Assembly (NCBI GenBank): GCA_024398965.1
Contig: JAKSIF010000011.1
Span: forward strand, 21,388-85,387
DNA: 64,000 bases
Source: Fibrobacter sp.
GTDB taxonomy: Bacteria; Fibrobacterota; Fibrobacteria; Fibrobacterales; Fibrobacteraceae
Reading direction: 5' to 3'
Shown here piece after piece: positions 8,347 through 15,719 of this stretch; positions within the stretch are counted from its first letter, which is position 1; each line of letters begins with the position of its first letter. The position numbers were made by a program, and so were the translations under genes. The notes under the pieces are model-generated. The model did not search any database. It saw only the letters and a list, made by a program, of their open reading frames with translations, and was not told the DNA's origin.

Positions 8347-8979
8347 CTAGAAATCGCAGTTTTCTACACAGCGGTTTCTGTCAAACTTGGCCTCAAAGAC
8401 CTTGAGGCCTTTGTTGTACTTACGGTAAGGTCCATGACGAAGCCCCTTGTCGAAGGTCATTTCTTCCTTTAGAAGGCCCGTCTGGTCATAAATCTTTGCA
8501 ACGCCCTTCAGCAGGCCCCGTTCATAGGGCAGGCTGCGGAAAAGACTGCCATCGTCATAGTATTCCTCGGCAACTCCGTTCAGAATTCCCTGGGAATAGA
8601 TTTCCTTCTTTTTCTTCTTGCCATTTTCAAAGTAGATGGTGGTAATACCTTCCTCAACATCTTCCTTGTACCCGATGGTCTGCCAGATCTTTCCGCTTTC
8701 GAAGTAGCTGCGGAAGACACCATCAAGCTTGCCGTTCTTGTAGGGAGCCTCCACCGCCACCTTTCCGTTGGGATGGTAACTGATAGCTACCCCTTCTCGG
8801 ATTACGGTTCCCGCACGCACCGTATAGACTCGGGCTACAGAACCATCCGCAAAGGTCGTCCGGATCGTGTCAAGCGCGGGAGCCATACCTGTTTGGGCAA
8901 GGGAATCTCCCCCCTGGGCAAATCCAGCCACGGCAGCTAGGCAGCAACAAAGAATTAGGTGGCAAAAAATGGTTTTCAT
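8347..8979 (-). CDS. Exported YwqK-like (MORN-type repeat) protein
   Basis: Signal peptide about residues 1-21 (MKTIFCHLILCCCLAAVAG, then FAQ), followed by at least six repeats of about 22 residues with the pattern YHPNGKVAVEAPYKNGKLDG, FESGKIWQTIGYKEDVEEG, YDDGSLFRSLPYERGLLKG. These beta-hairpin MORN-2 type units define the YwqK family, usually of unknown function despite the antitoxin label. The ATG at 8979 is preferred because it gives a complete signal peptide; no ribosome binding site is visible, and a CATTAT box six bases upstream suggests a leaderless transcript. It is divergent from the radical SAM gene. Confidence 0.82.
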   Translation of the reverse strand: MKTIFCHLILCCCLAAVAGFAQGGDSLAQTGMAPALDTIRTTFADGSVARVYTVRAGTVIREGVAISYHPNGKVAVEAPYKNGKLDGVFRSYFESGKIWQTIGYKEDVEEGITTIYFENGKKKKKEIYSQGILNGVAEEYYDDGSLFRSLPYERGLLKGVAKIYDQTGLLKEEMTFDKGLRHGPYRKYNKGLKVFEAKFDRNRCVENCDF

Positions 8980-9030
8980 TTGCGTATAATGTAGCATAAT
9001 TCCCTAGAATTATGTATTTTGCGAGAGATT

Positions 9031-10539
9031 ATGCGTATTACTTTTTTAAACCCGCCCTTCCATCCGATGTTCAGTCGCGAGTCCCGCAGTCCATGCGTGA
9101 CCAAGTCCAGTACTCTTTATTGGCCCATGTTCCTAAGCTATGCCGCCGGCACCGTTGAAGCAGACGGCAACGAAATTCAGCTTATCGACAGCCCCGCCAT
9201 GGAACTGGATCTTGCACAGACCCTGGAAGGCATCAAGAAATTTGACCCCGCCCTGGTTATCTGCAGTACCAGTACTCCCAGTATTTTAAATGATCTTAAG
9301 GTTGTAAAGGCAATCAAGGAACAAATCGGCGTCAAGGTTGCCATCATGGGAACCCACGCAACCGCCGAACCCCTTGAATCCATGGAAATGGAACCGGCCC
9401 TGGACTACGTGATTATCGGCGAAGCAGACTACACCAGCCGTAACCTGGTTCGCGCCCTCCGTGGTGATGAAGGTGCCGCCCCCATCGGTCAGTTCCCGGG
9501 TCTTGCCTACCGTACTGCCGAAGGCAAGGTGGACTTCCAGCCCGAAGGCCCGAAGATCGAGAACCTGAACGAACTGCCCTGGGTAAGTAAGGTTTACCGC
9601 AAGCACCTTTACAGCTGCTACAAGAAGTATTTCTATGGCGCCAACCTGAATCCGCTGATTGTCATTCTGAGCGGTCGTGGTTGCCCCAACCACTGCAGCT
9701 ACTGCGTCATTCCCCAGACCCTGAACGGTCACAAGTTCCGTATGCGCGACCCCAAGGACGTGGTGGACGAACTGCAGTACATCAAGGAAAATTTCGAGGA
9801 CCTTGGCGAAGTCTTCTTCGAAGACGACACCTTTACCGCAAACCACGAACACGTTCGTGAAATCTGCAACCTGATCCTTGAACGCGGTCTCAAGATTACC
9901 TGGAGCTGCAACGCCCGTGCCGACGTTCCCCTGGAACTGCTGAAGCTGATGAAGAAGGCCGGCGGTCGCGAAATGTGCGTCGGCTTCGAAAGCGCTTCCC
10001 CCGAAGTTCTGCAGAACATCAAGAAGGGCATCAAGAATACCGACAAGGCAGTCGAGTTCACCAAGAACGCTCGCAAGGCAGGGCTCCTGGTTCACGGCTG
10101 CTTCATGGTGGGTAATCCCGGCGATACTCCCCAGACTCTCCGCATGACTCTGGACTACGCCAAGAAGCTGAACCCCAACACGGCTCAGTTCTACCCCATC
10201 ATGGCCTATCCCGGCACCGAAGCTTACAAGGAGGCTCTTGAAAGCGGCGCCCTGCAGACCAAGGATTACAACCAGTGGTTGGACAAGGACGGCTTCCACC
10301 GTACTACCATCCAGCGTGGCGAACTGACCAGCCAGGCTCTGGTGGACTTCTGCGACAAGGCTCGCCGCGAGTTCTACCTGCGTCCCAGCTACATCTGGCG
10401 TCAGGGCATCATGGCCATCAAGAATCCCCGTGAACGCTACCGCGTGTTCCGTGGTTTCAATACCCTGGTCAAGCACCTGTTCCGCAAGCACGGCGAGTTG
10501 GCTCCTGTTGCAAGACAGGCCCCGACGATCAAGCCGTAG
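9031..10539 (+). CDS. B12-binding-domain radical SAM protein
   Basis: About 502 residues. The N-terminal half resembles a cobalamin-binding Rossmann domain (LIDSPAMELDL, LVICSTSTPS, KVAIMGTHATAEP, DYVIIGEAD). The radical SAM core follows with GRGCPNHCSYCV, whose CxxxCxxC binds the [4Fe-4S] cluster, then FFEDDTF and CVGFESASPEVLQNIKKG. This places it in the BchE/HpnR-like group that modifies lipids, bacteriochlorin or peptides; the substrate is not inferable. The ATG at 9031 is preferred to a TTG at 9019. It is monocistronic, ending in two terminator hairpins. Confidence 0.88.
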   Translation: MRITFLNPPFHPMFSRESRSPCVTKSSTLYWPMFLSYAAGTVEADGNEIQLIDSPAMELDLAQTLEGIKKFDPALVICSTSTPSILNDLKVVKAIKEQIGVKVAIMGTHATAEPLESMEMEPALDYVIIGEADYTSRNLVRALRGDEGAAPIGQFPGLAYRTAEGKVDFQPEGPKIENLNELPWVSKVYRKHLYSCYKKYFYGANLNPLIVILSGRGCPNHCSYCVIPQTLNGHKFRMRDPKDVVDELQYIKENFEDLGEVFFEDDTFTANHEHVREICNLILERGLKITWSCNARADVPLELLKLMKKAGGREMCVGFESASPEVLQNIKKGIKNTDKAVEFTKNARKAGLLVHGCFMVGNPGDTPQTLRMTLDYAKKLNPNTAQFYPIMAYPGTEAYKEALESGALQTKDYNQWLDKDGFHRTTIQRGELTSQALVDFCDKARREFYLRPSYIWRQGIMAIKNPRERYRVFRGFNTLVKHLFRKHGELAPVARQAPTIKP

Positions 10540-10561
10540 AGGAAAACCCACAGAATATAAG

Positions 10562-10623
10562 AAAGGGCTCGCGAAATGCGAGTCCTTTTCTTTTTAGCCC
10601 GCGATTGAAGTCGAGGGCTTTTT
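10562..10623 (+). terminator. Tandem terminators after the radical SAM gene
   Basis: First hairpin AAAGGGCTCGC / GCGAGTCCTTT (10562-10588, one G-T pair), then TTTTCTTTTT. A second hairpin AGCCCGCGA / TCGAGGGCT (10596-10619, one mismatch) is followed by T5. Both are oriented for the + strand; argD converges from the other side. Confidence 0.75.
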
Positions 10624-10650
10624 AATTATACAACTGCCGAGAGCTAGCTG

Positions 10651-11844
10651 CTACTTCGCAACAGAGGCGAAAGCCTTGGCGAGCTTGGCCATGGCTTCGT
10701 CCACTTCGGCAGCGCTGATGTTCAGCGGCGGAAGCATACGCAGCACGTTGCCCTTTGCGGAAAGCACCATGAGCTTTTCTGCGCGGGCTGCAGCCACAAC
10801 GTTACCCACCGGAAGTGTATCATCCAGAGCGAGGCCAACGATAAGGCCTTCACCGCGGATTTCCTTGATGGCACTGTACTTGGCCTTGATGTCAGCCAAA
10901 GCGGTGCGAATCTGCGCGGAACGTTCTGCGACATTCTTCAGCAGGGCAGGTTCTGCAACCTGGTTCACCACAGCGAGACCTGCAGCGCAAGCGATGGGGT
11001 TACCACCGAAAGTAGTACCGTGGTCGCCGGCCTTCAGTTCATCGGCAATCTTCTGACGGAGCAGCACGCCACCCAGGGGGAGGCCGCCACCGATACCCTT
11101 GGCAAGAGTTACCAGGTCCGGCTTGAGGCCGTACTTTTCAAAGCCAAGGAAAGTTCCCAGACGGCCGCAACCAGCCTGAACTTCGTCGACGATCACCAGC
11201 ACACCGAATTCCTTCTGGAGGCTGTTGATGGTTTCTACCATTTCTGCGGACAGAGTCATGACGCCGCCTTCAGCAGCCAGAGATTCCAACATGATGGCGC
11301 AGGTGTCCTTGTTGACTTCGGCCTTCAGGGCAGCGCAGTCATTCCAAGTCACATGAACGAAGTCGCCCGGCATGTTGCCGAAGCCCTGACGCAGAGCCGG
11401 CTGACCAGTTGCAGAAAGGGCGGCGAAAGTACGGCCATGGAAGCTGTTCACGAAGGTGATGATCTTCAGCCTGTTGGCTTCACCCTTGCGATCGAAGTAC
11501 TTACGAGCAAACTTGATGGCACCTTCGTTAGCTTCGGTACCGGAGTTGCAGAAGAAAGCCTTGTCGAAACCAGTGATTTCCAAAAGCTTCTTGCCCAGTT
11601 CAACCTGGGGCATATTCACATAAAGGTTGGAGATGTGGTTGAAGCAATCCATCTGCTTCATCACAGCATCCTTGATAGCCTTGTTCTGATGGCCCAGGGC
11701 GTTCACGGCAATACCTGCAACGAAGTCCAGGTACTTGTCGCCCTTGGAGTCGATGAGGTAAGAGCCGACCCCCTTTACAATTTCAATGTCAGCCTTGCCA
11801 TACAGCGGGGCAATGACGTTCTTATCCTGTTCTAAAAAACTCAT
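10651..11844 (-). CDS. argD: Acetylornithine aminotransferase
   Basis: Class III PLP aminotransferase converting N-acetylglutamate semialdehyde to N-acetylornithine in arginine synthesis. 397 residues, the usual length. Seen: YGKADIEIVKGVGSYL, VAGIAVNALGH, FCNSGTEANEGAIKFAR, SFHGRTFAALSATGQ, VIVDEVQAGCGR and the PLP lysine in TLAKGIGGG. The short ArgD-type N-terminus separates it from BioA and GabT. argB lies downstream on the same strand in gene order argB-argD, separated by a 131-bp spacer holding an inverted-repeat element. Confidence 0.93.
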   Translation of the reverse strand: MSFLEQDKNVIAPLYGKADIEIVKGVGSYLIDSKGDKYLDFVAGIAVNALGHQNKAIKDAVMKQMDCFNHISNLYVNMPQVELGKKLLEITGFDKAFFCNSGTEANEGAIKFARKYFDRKGEANRLKIITFVNSFHGRTFAALSATGQPALRQGFGNMPGDFVHVTWNDCAALKAEVNKDTCAIMLESLAAEGGVMTLSAEMVETINSLQKEFGVLVIVDEVQAGCGRLGTFLGFEKYGLKPDLVTLAKGIGGGLPLGGVLLRQKIADELKAGDHGTTFGGNPIACAAGLAVVNQVAEPALLKNVAERSAQIRTALADIKAKYSAIKEIRGEGLIVGLALDDTLPVGNVVAAARAEKLMVLSAKGNVLRMLPPLNISAAEVDEAMAKLAKAFASVAK

Positions 11845-11860
11845 AATAAAAACCTTCGGT

Positions 11861-11975
11861 TAATGAACGATGAAAAGTGAAAAATGAAAAATGCTACAAT
11901 CACACCTTCGGCGTCTTCTTAAAAAGCGCGAAGCGCCACTATTATCATTGTTCATCGTTCATTGTTAATTTTTAA
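11861..11975. repeat. ATGAA-type inverted-repeat element between argB and argD
   Basis: Perfect 13-bp inverted ends AATGAACGATGAA (11862-11874) and TTCATCGTTCATT (11951-11963), with further ATGAAAA units on the left arm and TTAATTTTTAATTA on the right. The centre is GC-rich with a GCGCGAAGCGCC snapback. Its architecture resembles the element at 47393-47486. It nearly fills the gap between the argB stop and the argD start. Confidence 0.72.
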
Positions 11976-12767
11976 TTATCCTAAAATCGTTCCGTAGTTC
12001 AGTTCGCCGTTGATCTGCTTCACGAAATGTTCAGCATCCTTCCAGCCCACGATGTGAATGGACTTGAGACCGCGATCGATAGACTTGAAGCTTTCGCGAA
12101 CCTTGGGAATCATACCGCCGTTGATGACGCCAGTTTCAATCAGCTTTTCTGCGGCGTCATTAGTCAGTTCGGGAATGACTGTCTTGGTTTCGTCCATGAC
12201 GCCCGGAACATCGCTCACCAGCACGAACTGGTCAGCCTGAAGTGCCACCGCCAGTTCGCTTGCAGCGGTGTCTGCGTTCACGTTCCAGCTGACGTTGTTG
12301 CCATTTTCGTCGGGACCAATGGAAATGGGGCTCACTACAGGAACCATACCTGCAGACCACAAGGCTTCAACAATCTTGGGATTAACCTTCTTGACTTCGC
12401 CTACCAGACCAAGATCAACCTTGCCCTGCTTCTTTTCAACTTCGAAGAGCTTTGCGTCGACACCAGAAATGCCTACTGCATCGCAGCCATTGCTTTCGAG
12501 CATGCGGACCAGTTTCTTGTTCACGTGGCCGGAGAGGGTCATCTCCACCATCTTCATAATGCCGGGTGTAGTTACTCGGAGGCCATCGATAAAAGTGGGC
12601 TGTTCTCGCAGCAGGGCGATATTTTCGTTAATGTCCTTGCCACCACCGTGTACAACGGCGACCTGGCAGCCCATAGCCGGAAGCTTGGAAACTGCTGCCA
12701 CAAAATCGGCCAACTTGGCTTCGTCAATAGCCAGGCTGCCACCAATTTTTACAACCACTTTTTTCAT
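11976..12767 (-). CDS. argB: Acetylglutamate kinase
   Basis: Phosphorylates N-acetylglutamate, the second step of arginine synthesis. 263 residues from the ATG at 12767, which gives the family N-terminus MKKVVVKIGGSL; the longer open frame to 12869 has no family resemblance. Seen: VVHGGGKDIN, the substrate-binding GLRVTTP, VSWNVNADTAA, LVSDVPGVMD and GGMIPKV. The N-terminal helix found in arginine-inhibited hexameric ArgB proteins is not obvious, so feedback inhibition is uncertain. Confidence 0.94.
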   Translation of the reverse strand: MKKVVVKIGGSLAIDEAKLADFVAAVSKLPAMGCQVAVVHGGGKDINENIALLREQPTFIDGLRVTTPGIMKMVEMTLSGHVNKKLVRMLESNGCDAVGISGVDAKLFEVEKKQGKVDLGLVGEVKKVNPKIVEALWSAGMVPVVSPISIGPDENGNNVSWNVNADTAASELAVALQADQFVLVSDVPGVMDETKTVIPELTNDAAEKLIETGVINGGMIPKVRESFKSIDRGLKSIHIVGWKDAEHFVKQINGELNYGTILG

Positions 12768-12923
12768 TTTCTGTGATGTCCTCACTTGGTTATGCGAATC
12801 GCCCCTACCTAGGGCCAATCCGCTGTTATTCAGTACAAGAAAATTTAGCAAAACATTGTGCAGACTCAATGCTTTTTGTTATATTTAAAGAGTACTTTTA
12901 ATTCAACCCCAAAGAGGTATACT

Positions 12924-13121
12924 ATGGCAATTACTAAGGTTTGGCTCGACGAATCTTCCGACGAATGCGTATCCTGCGGCGCTTGCGAAGCTACTTGCGA
13001 TGCAGTTTTCACCGTTCCCGAAAAGATGACTGTCAAGGAAGGCGTTGATTTCTCTGCTTACGAAAGCGAAATCAAGGACGCTGCAGACGGCTGCCCGGCA
13101 GGCGTGATCAAGTACGAGTAA
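12924..13121 (+). CDS. Small [4Fe-4S] ferredoxin
   Basis: A 65-residue single-cluster ferredoxin. C15, C18 and C21 (CVSCGAC) plus C57 (CP) form the cluster; C25 is an extra cysteine. The sequence is acidic, as usual for low-potential electron carriers. The start is set by AAAGAGG at 12911-12917; upstream in-frame codons are not family-like. It is monocistronic with its own terminator. The redox partner is unknown. Confidence 0.92.
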   Translation: MAITKVWLDESSDECVSCGACEATCDAVFTVPEKMTVKEGVDFSAYESEIKDAADGCPAGVIKYE

Positions 13122-13157
13122 TCTTTTCTTGTACAGAATCTGTAAAAGATTTAAAAA

Positions 13158-13186
13158 CCTCCCTTCATCGAAGGGAGGCTTTTTTA
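13158..13186 (+). terminator. Terminator after the small ferredoxin
   Basis: Perfect 9-bp stem CCTCCCTTC (13158-13166) / GAAGGGAGG (13170-13178) with a 3-base loop, followed by CTTTTTT. Confidence 0.85.
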
Positions 13187-13238
13187 TGCCTTGCAATGTA
13201 CCTTACAAACAGCCACTCGCCCAAAAGGCTTACGCAAG

Positions 13239-14627
13239 CTAGCGTGCTGGATTCTTGTCCTTGGGGGGTCTGTTCATCATGCCGTAAATGGACTTGATCC
13301 ACTCGGCACTTTGTGCGTAATTTTCAATATAGACTTCATCAATCAGACCGTTCCAGGTTTCGGTATCGATTTCGTTTCCACCGATACGGAAGGGTACAGG
13401 CCTATCCAATTTGTTGGGTTTGAACTCTACAGAATAAACAGTTTTTACGTCGTCGCTGTGTATCGCCACCGGCTCCCCATTTACGTACATGGTAACCATT
13501 CCTCCACGGGAAACCAGAGCCAGGAATGTCCACTGACCAACAGGAACTAAGGAAGAATCGCCAAAGTAGACTGCAGTCGGAGTCTTAGGAGAACTCTTCA
13601 TCATCGCAAAGCTGCCAACCTCATTATCATAATGCCACTGGCACTTGGAAGTAGAATCACTCCAGTAGGCACGCTGGCTGAATAGAATCTGGTGCTGTCC
13701 ATTGGGACCATTCCACTTCGTCCAAAGTGCAAAGGTATAATCACCGGCAGTAACGTCCATGTCGCCCATGCCAATGAATTGGCCCGGCTTCAAGGAAATC
13801 GCCTTGCCGAACAAACCTTCCACATAGTCCACATTCCAAGAGGGGGTGGAGTCATTATCAAAAACGAACTCACCACCTTCCATGCTGATAATCATGGACA
13901 TGGAATCATGATGTTCCACCGGATGATCAAAATCAACACCGTACACGCCGTTGGAGAAATCCGGACTTGTCAAGAAGTCGCCGTTATCGCGGTTATGCTC
14001 CATGGGAGGAAGCTTGATGGAATGGCGGTCATCTACGGTCTTGAAATCCAGACGTGCCTGGGGCTTGTCATCCTTCACATAAACAAGGGAGATTTCGCCA
14101 GGGGGAACAGAATCGAAAGAGAAAGATCCATCGGAATCAATGGCAGCCACCTGGTCCATACCAACGATGCGCATGTAACCTGAAGAAACCCCTTCCACAC
14201 GGCTTTCGAGGCGCTTGCGGGAGCCAACCTTCAGTTCATTGTTTTCCGACCAGGATGCCTTGGAAAGGCCGCAGTCTCCATTATGTTCCGCAAACAAGAC
14301 CAGGTTCTGCGTACTGTCTACCATCATGGTGAATTCACCATTGTCGTTAGAGTAGGCCTCTACGGAATCCTTGGCGGAAGTTTGGTCCCAGGCATCATAG
14401 TAGGCAACCACACGGGCACTAGGAACAATGGCGCCATCAAAGCTGGTCACGACACCTGCGATTTCGGTTGTTGCCACGGAATTACCGATGTCGGTTACAC
14501 CACCCGCCACATTGCCATCGGATCCGGAGTCACCGCAGCCGCACAAAACCAAAGCAAACAAGCCACTTACCGCAAATGCAAAGGAGCGCTTGCGAGCCTT
14601 CTTCAAACATGAAATCTTGTTACTCAT
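13239..14627 (-). CDS. Lipoprotein with carboxypeptidase-regulatory-like and LamG domains
   Basis: A 462-residue exported lipoprotein. Twin basic N-terminus (KKARKRS), hydrophobic core and lipobox LVLCGC near residue 30, then a Gly/Ser linker. A beta-sandwich of the carboxypeptidase-regulatory kind spans about 55-130 (AGVVTSFDGAIVPSARVVAY). A LamG/concanavalin-like domain spans about 265-450, with FALWTKWNG, GQWTFLALV, MYVNGEPV and the closing GLIDEVYIENYAQS. Such domains bind carbohydrate or surface ligands. The start overlaps the upstream TIGR02147 gene by 8 bp and has GGAGG, so the two are translationally coupled. Confidence 0.85.
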   Translation of the reverse strand: MSNKISCLKKARKRSFAFAVSGLFALVLCGCGDSGSDGNVAGGVTDIGNSVATTEIAGVVTSFDGAIVPSARVVAYYDAWDQTSAKDSVEAYSNDNGEFTMMVDSTQNLVLFAEHNGDCGLSKASWSENNELKVGSRKRLESRVEGVSSGYMRIVGMDQVAAIDSDGSFSFDSVPPGEISLVYVKDDKPQARLDFKTVDDRHSIKLPPMEHNRDNGDFLTSPDFSNGVYGVDFDHPVEHHDSMSMIISMEGGEFVFDNDSTPSWNVDYVEGLFGKAISLKPGQFIGMGDMDVTAGDYTFALWTKWNGPNGQHQILFSQRAYWSDSTSKCQWHYDNEVGSFAMMKSSPKTPTAVYFGDSSLVPVGQWTFLALVSRGGMVTMYVNGEPVAIHSDDVKTVYSVEFKPNKLDRPVPFRIGGNEIDTETWNGLIDEVYIENYAQSAEWIKSIYGMMNRPPKDKNPAR

Positions 14628-15513
14628 GGTGCACCTCCGGTTCCATCTTCTTGCTCATGGGGAAAGCAACCAGCATCATCTCGTATACACGTTCCACATT
14701 CATATCATTTGCCGCCTTGGAAATAATCTTTCGGCGTGCTTCTTCAAGAATTTCCACAGCATAATTATAGGAACTCTCGCTCATGGCTAGAGTAGTAAAG
14801 GCTGCAAAACGTTCATTTTTGGGCTTAGATTCCACAGAGCCTATGGCATGCTGCATGTATTCGCGTCTAATCTGACGCAGTGCCATGGGAGGAATCTGGG
14901 TTGCGTCCAGCATCTGCGCGGTAGCCTCAAAGCGTGGACGTGCCGTACCAGGGCCCTTGCCATCCCCGGAAAGCTCTTCTGCAGGAACCTCACGAATCAA
15001 GCCCCACTCCAGCAGGTTCTTCACTGCATCGCGAGCCTCCTCAGTGGTAATCTGAGGTTCCACGGTACGGGCAAGCGTCATGTAGTCTCCGTTCCAGGAA
15101 GGGTTTACCACCAGTTCTCGAATAATCGGATAATACCACTTGCTAAAGTAAGCCTGCTCACGATGTGTCACGTGGGTAAATTCAATACGCTTGCGGATAT
15201 TGACAATCTGTTCCCAGGCGCTTTCGCGTTCATCCACCTGGTGCGCCTGATTGTACTGCACCAGAGCCTCAAAGTAGGCTCGCTGAAGCGGTTCAAAGTC
15301 CATTGCCTTGGAAAGTTTTTCAATAGACTTGGGAGTCAAATTGAAACGGCCACGAATTACGTTCAGGCAGTAAGAAGAACTGCTGAAGCCGGCCTTGGCG
15401 GCGAAAAAACGATGAGAGAAGACCGCGCGCATTTTCTTCTGTTCCTCGAAATAATCCTGCAGGAACTTGCGGAAGTCGTCATAATCGTACAAGTTGTCAA
15501 GCGCTATACACAT
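14620..15513 (-). CDS. TIGR02147 family protein, predicted regulator
   Basis: About 297 residues. The opening LYDYDDFRKFLQDYFEEQKK, the FSHRFFAAKAGFSSSSYCLNVIRGRFNLTP helices (HTH-like, about residues 30-70) and the C-terminal body match TIGR02147/DUF4423, a family known mainly as a large paralog set in Fibrobacter. They are thought to act as regulators and often lie next to secreted-protein genes. Here it precedes and overlaps a LamG lipoprotein, suggesting a regulator/surface-protein pair. The ATG at 15513 is my best start; AAAGG lies unusually close to it. Repeated TGTGTAAAA boxes lie just upstream. Confidence 0.82.
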   Translation of the reverse strand: MCIALDNLYDYDDFRKFLQDYFEEQKKMRAVFSHRFFAAKAGFSSSSYCLNVIRGRFNLTPKSIEKLSKAMDFEPLQRAYFEALVQYNQAHQVDERESAWEQIVNIRKRIEFTHVTHREQAYFSKWYYPIIRELVVNPSWNGDYMTLARTVEPQITTEEARDAVKNLLEWGLIREVPAEELSGDGKGPGTARPRFEATAQMLDATQIPPMALRQIRREYMQHAIGSVESKPKNERFAAFTTLAMSESSYNYAVEILEEARRKIISKAANDMNVERVYEMMLVAFPMSKKMEPEVHHE

Positions 15514-15526
15514 GCCTTTAAAATAA

Positions 15527-15622
15527 ATAATTTTTACACATTTAGCAAGCATTAGCACTCATTTTATCGATACAGCTTTAAATTTTACACATAATTTTTA
15601 CACATTCAGGCGTTTTTACACA
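15527..15622 (-). promoter_or_regulatory. Four TGTGTAAAA direct repeats upstream of TIGR02147 gene
   Basis: On the gene strand, TGTGTAAAA occurs at 15622-15614, 15604-15596, 15591-15583 and 15540-15532. Two copies extend to ATGTGTAAAAATTAT (15605-15591 and 15542-15528, give or take one base). All four are in the same orientation; the last lies only about 20 bp before the start codon. The arrangement fits an operator for a repressor or autoregulator. Confidence 0.6.
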
Positions 15623-15623
15623 A

Positions 15624-15654
15624 AAAAGTCCCTGGCTTGTTGCCAGGGACTTTT
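15624..15654. terminator. Bidirectional terminator between tex and the TIGR02147 promoter
   Basis: Perfect 13-bp stem AAAAGTCCCTGGC (15624-15636) / GCCAGGGACTTTT (15642-15654), loop TTGTT. T runs occur on both strands. It lies between the tex stop and the TIGR02147 promoter. Since both genes are on the minus strand, it lies just 3' of tex only if tex reads toward lower coordinates past 15720; the hairpin is actually upstream (15.6 kb) of that stop in the direction of transcription, so it terminates tex before the repeats. Confidence 0.8.
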
Positions 15655-15719
15655 CATTACCTTAGAGGTCTGTTTCGTAAGGAATTTTTGCGCAGGCCAC
15701 CGTAGGATTGCGTCAGGAA

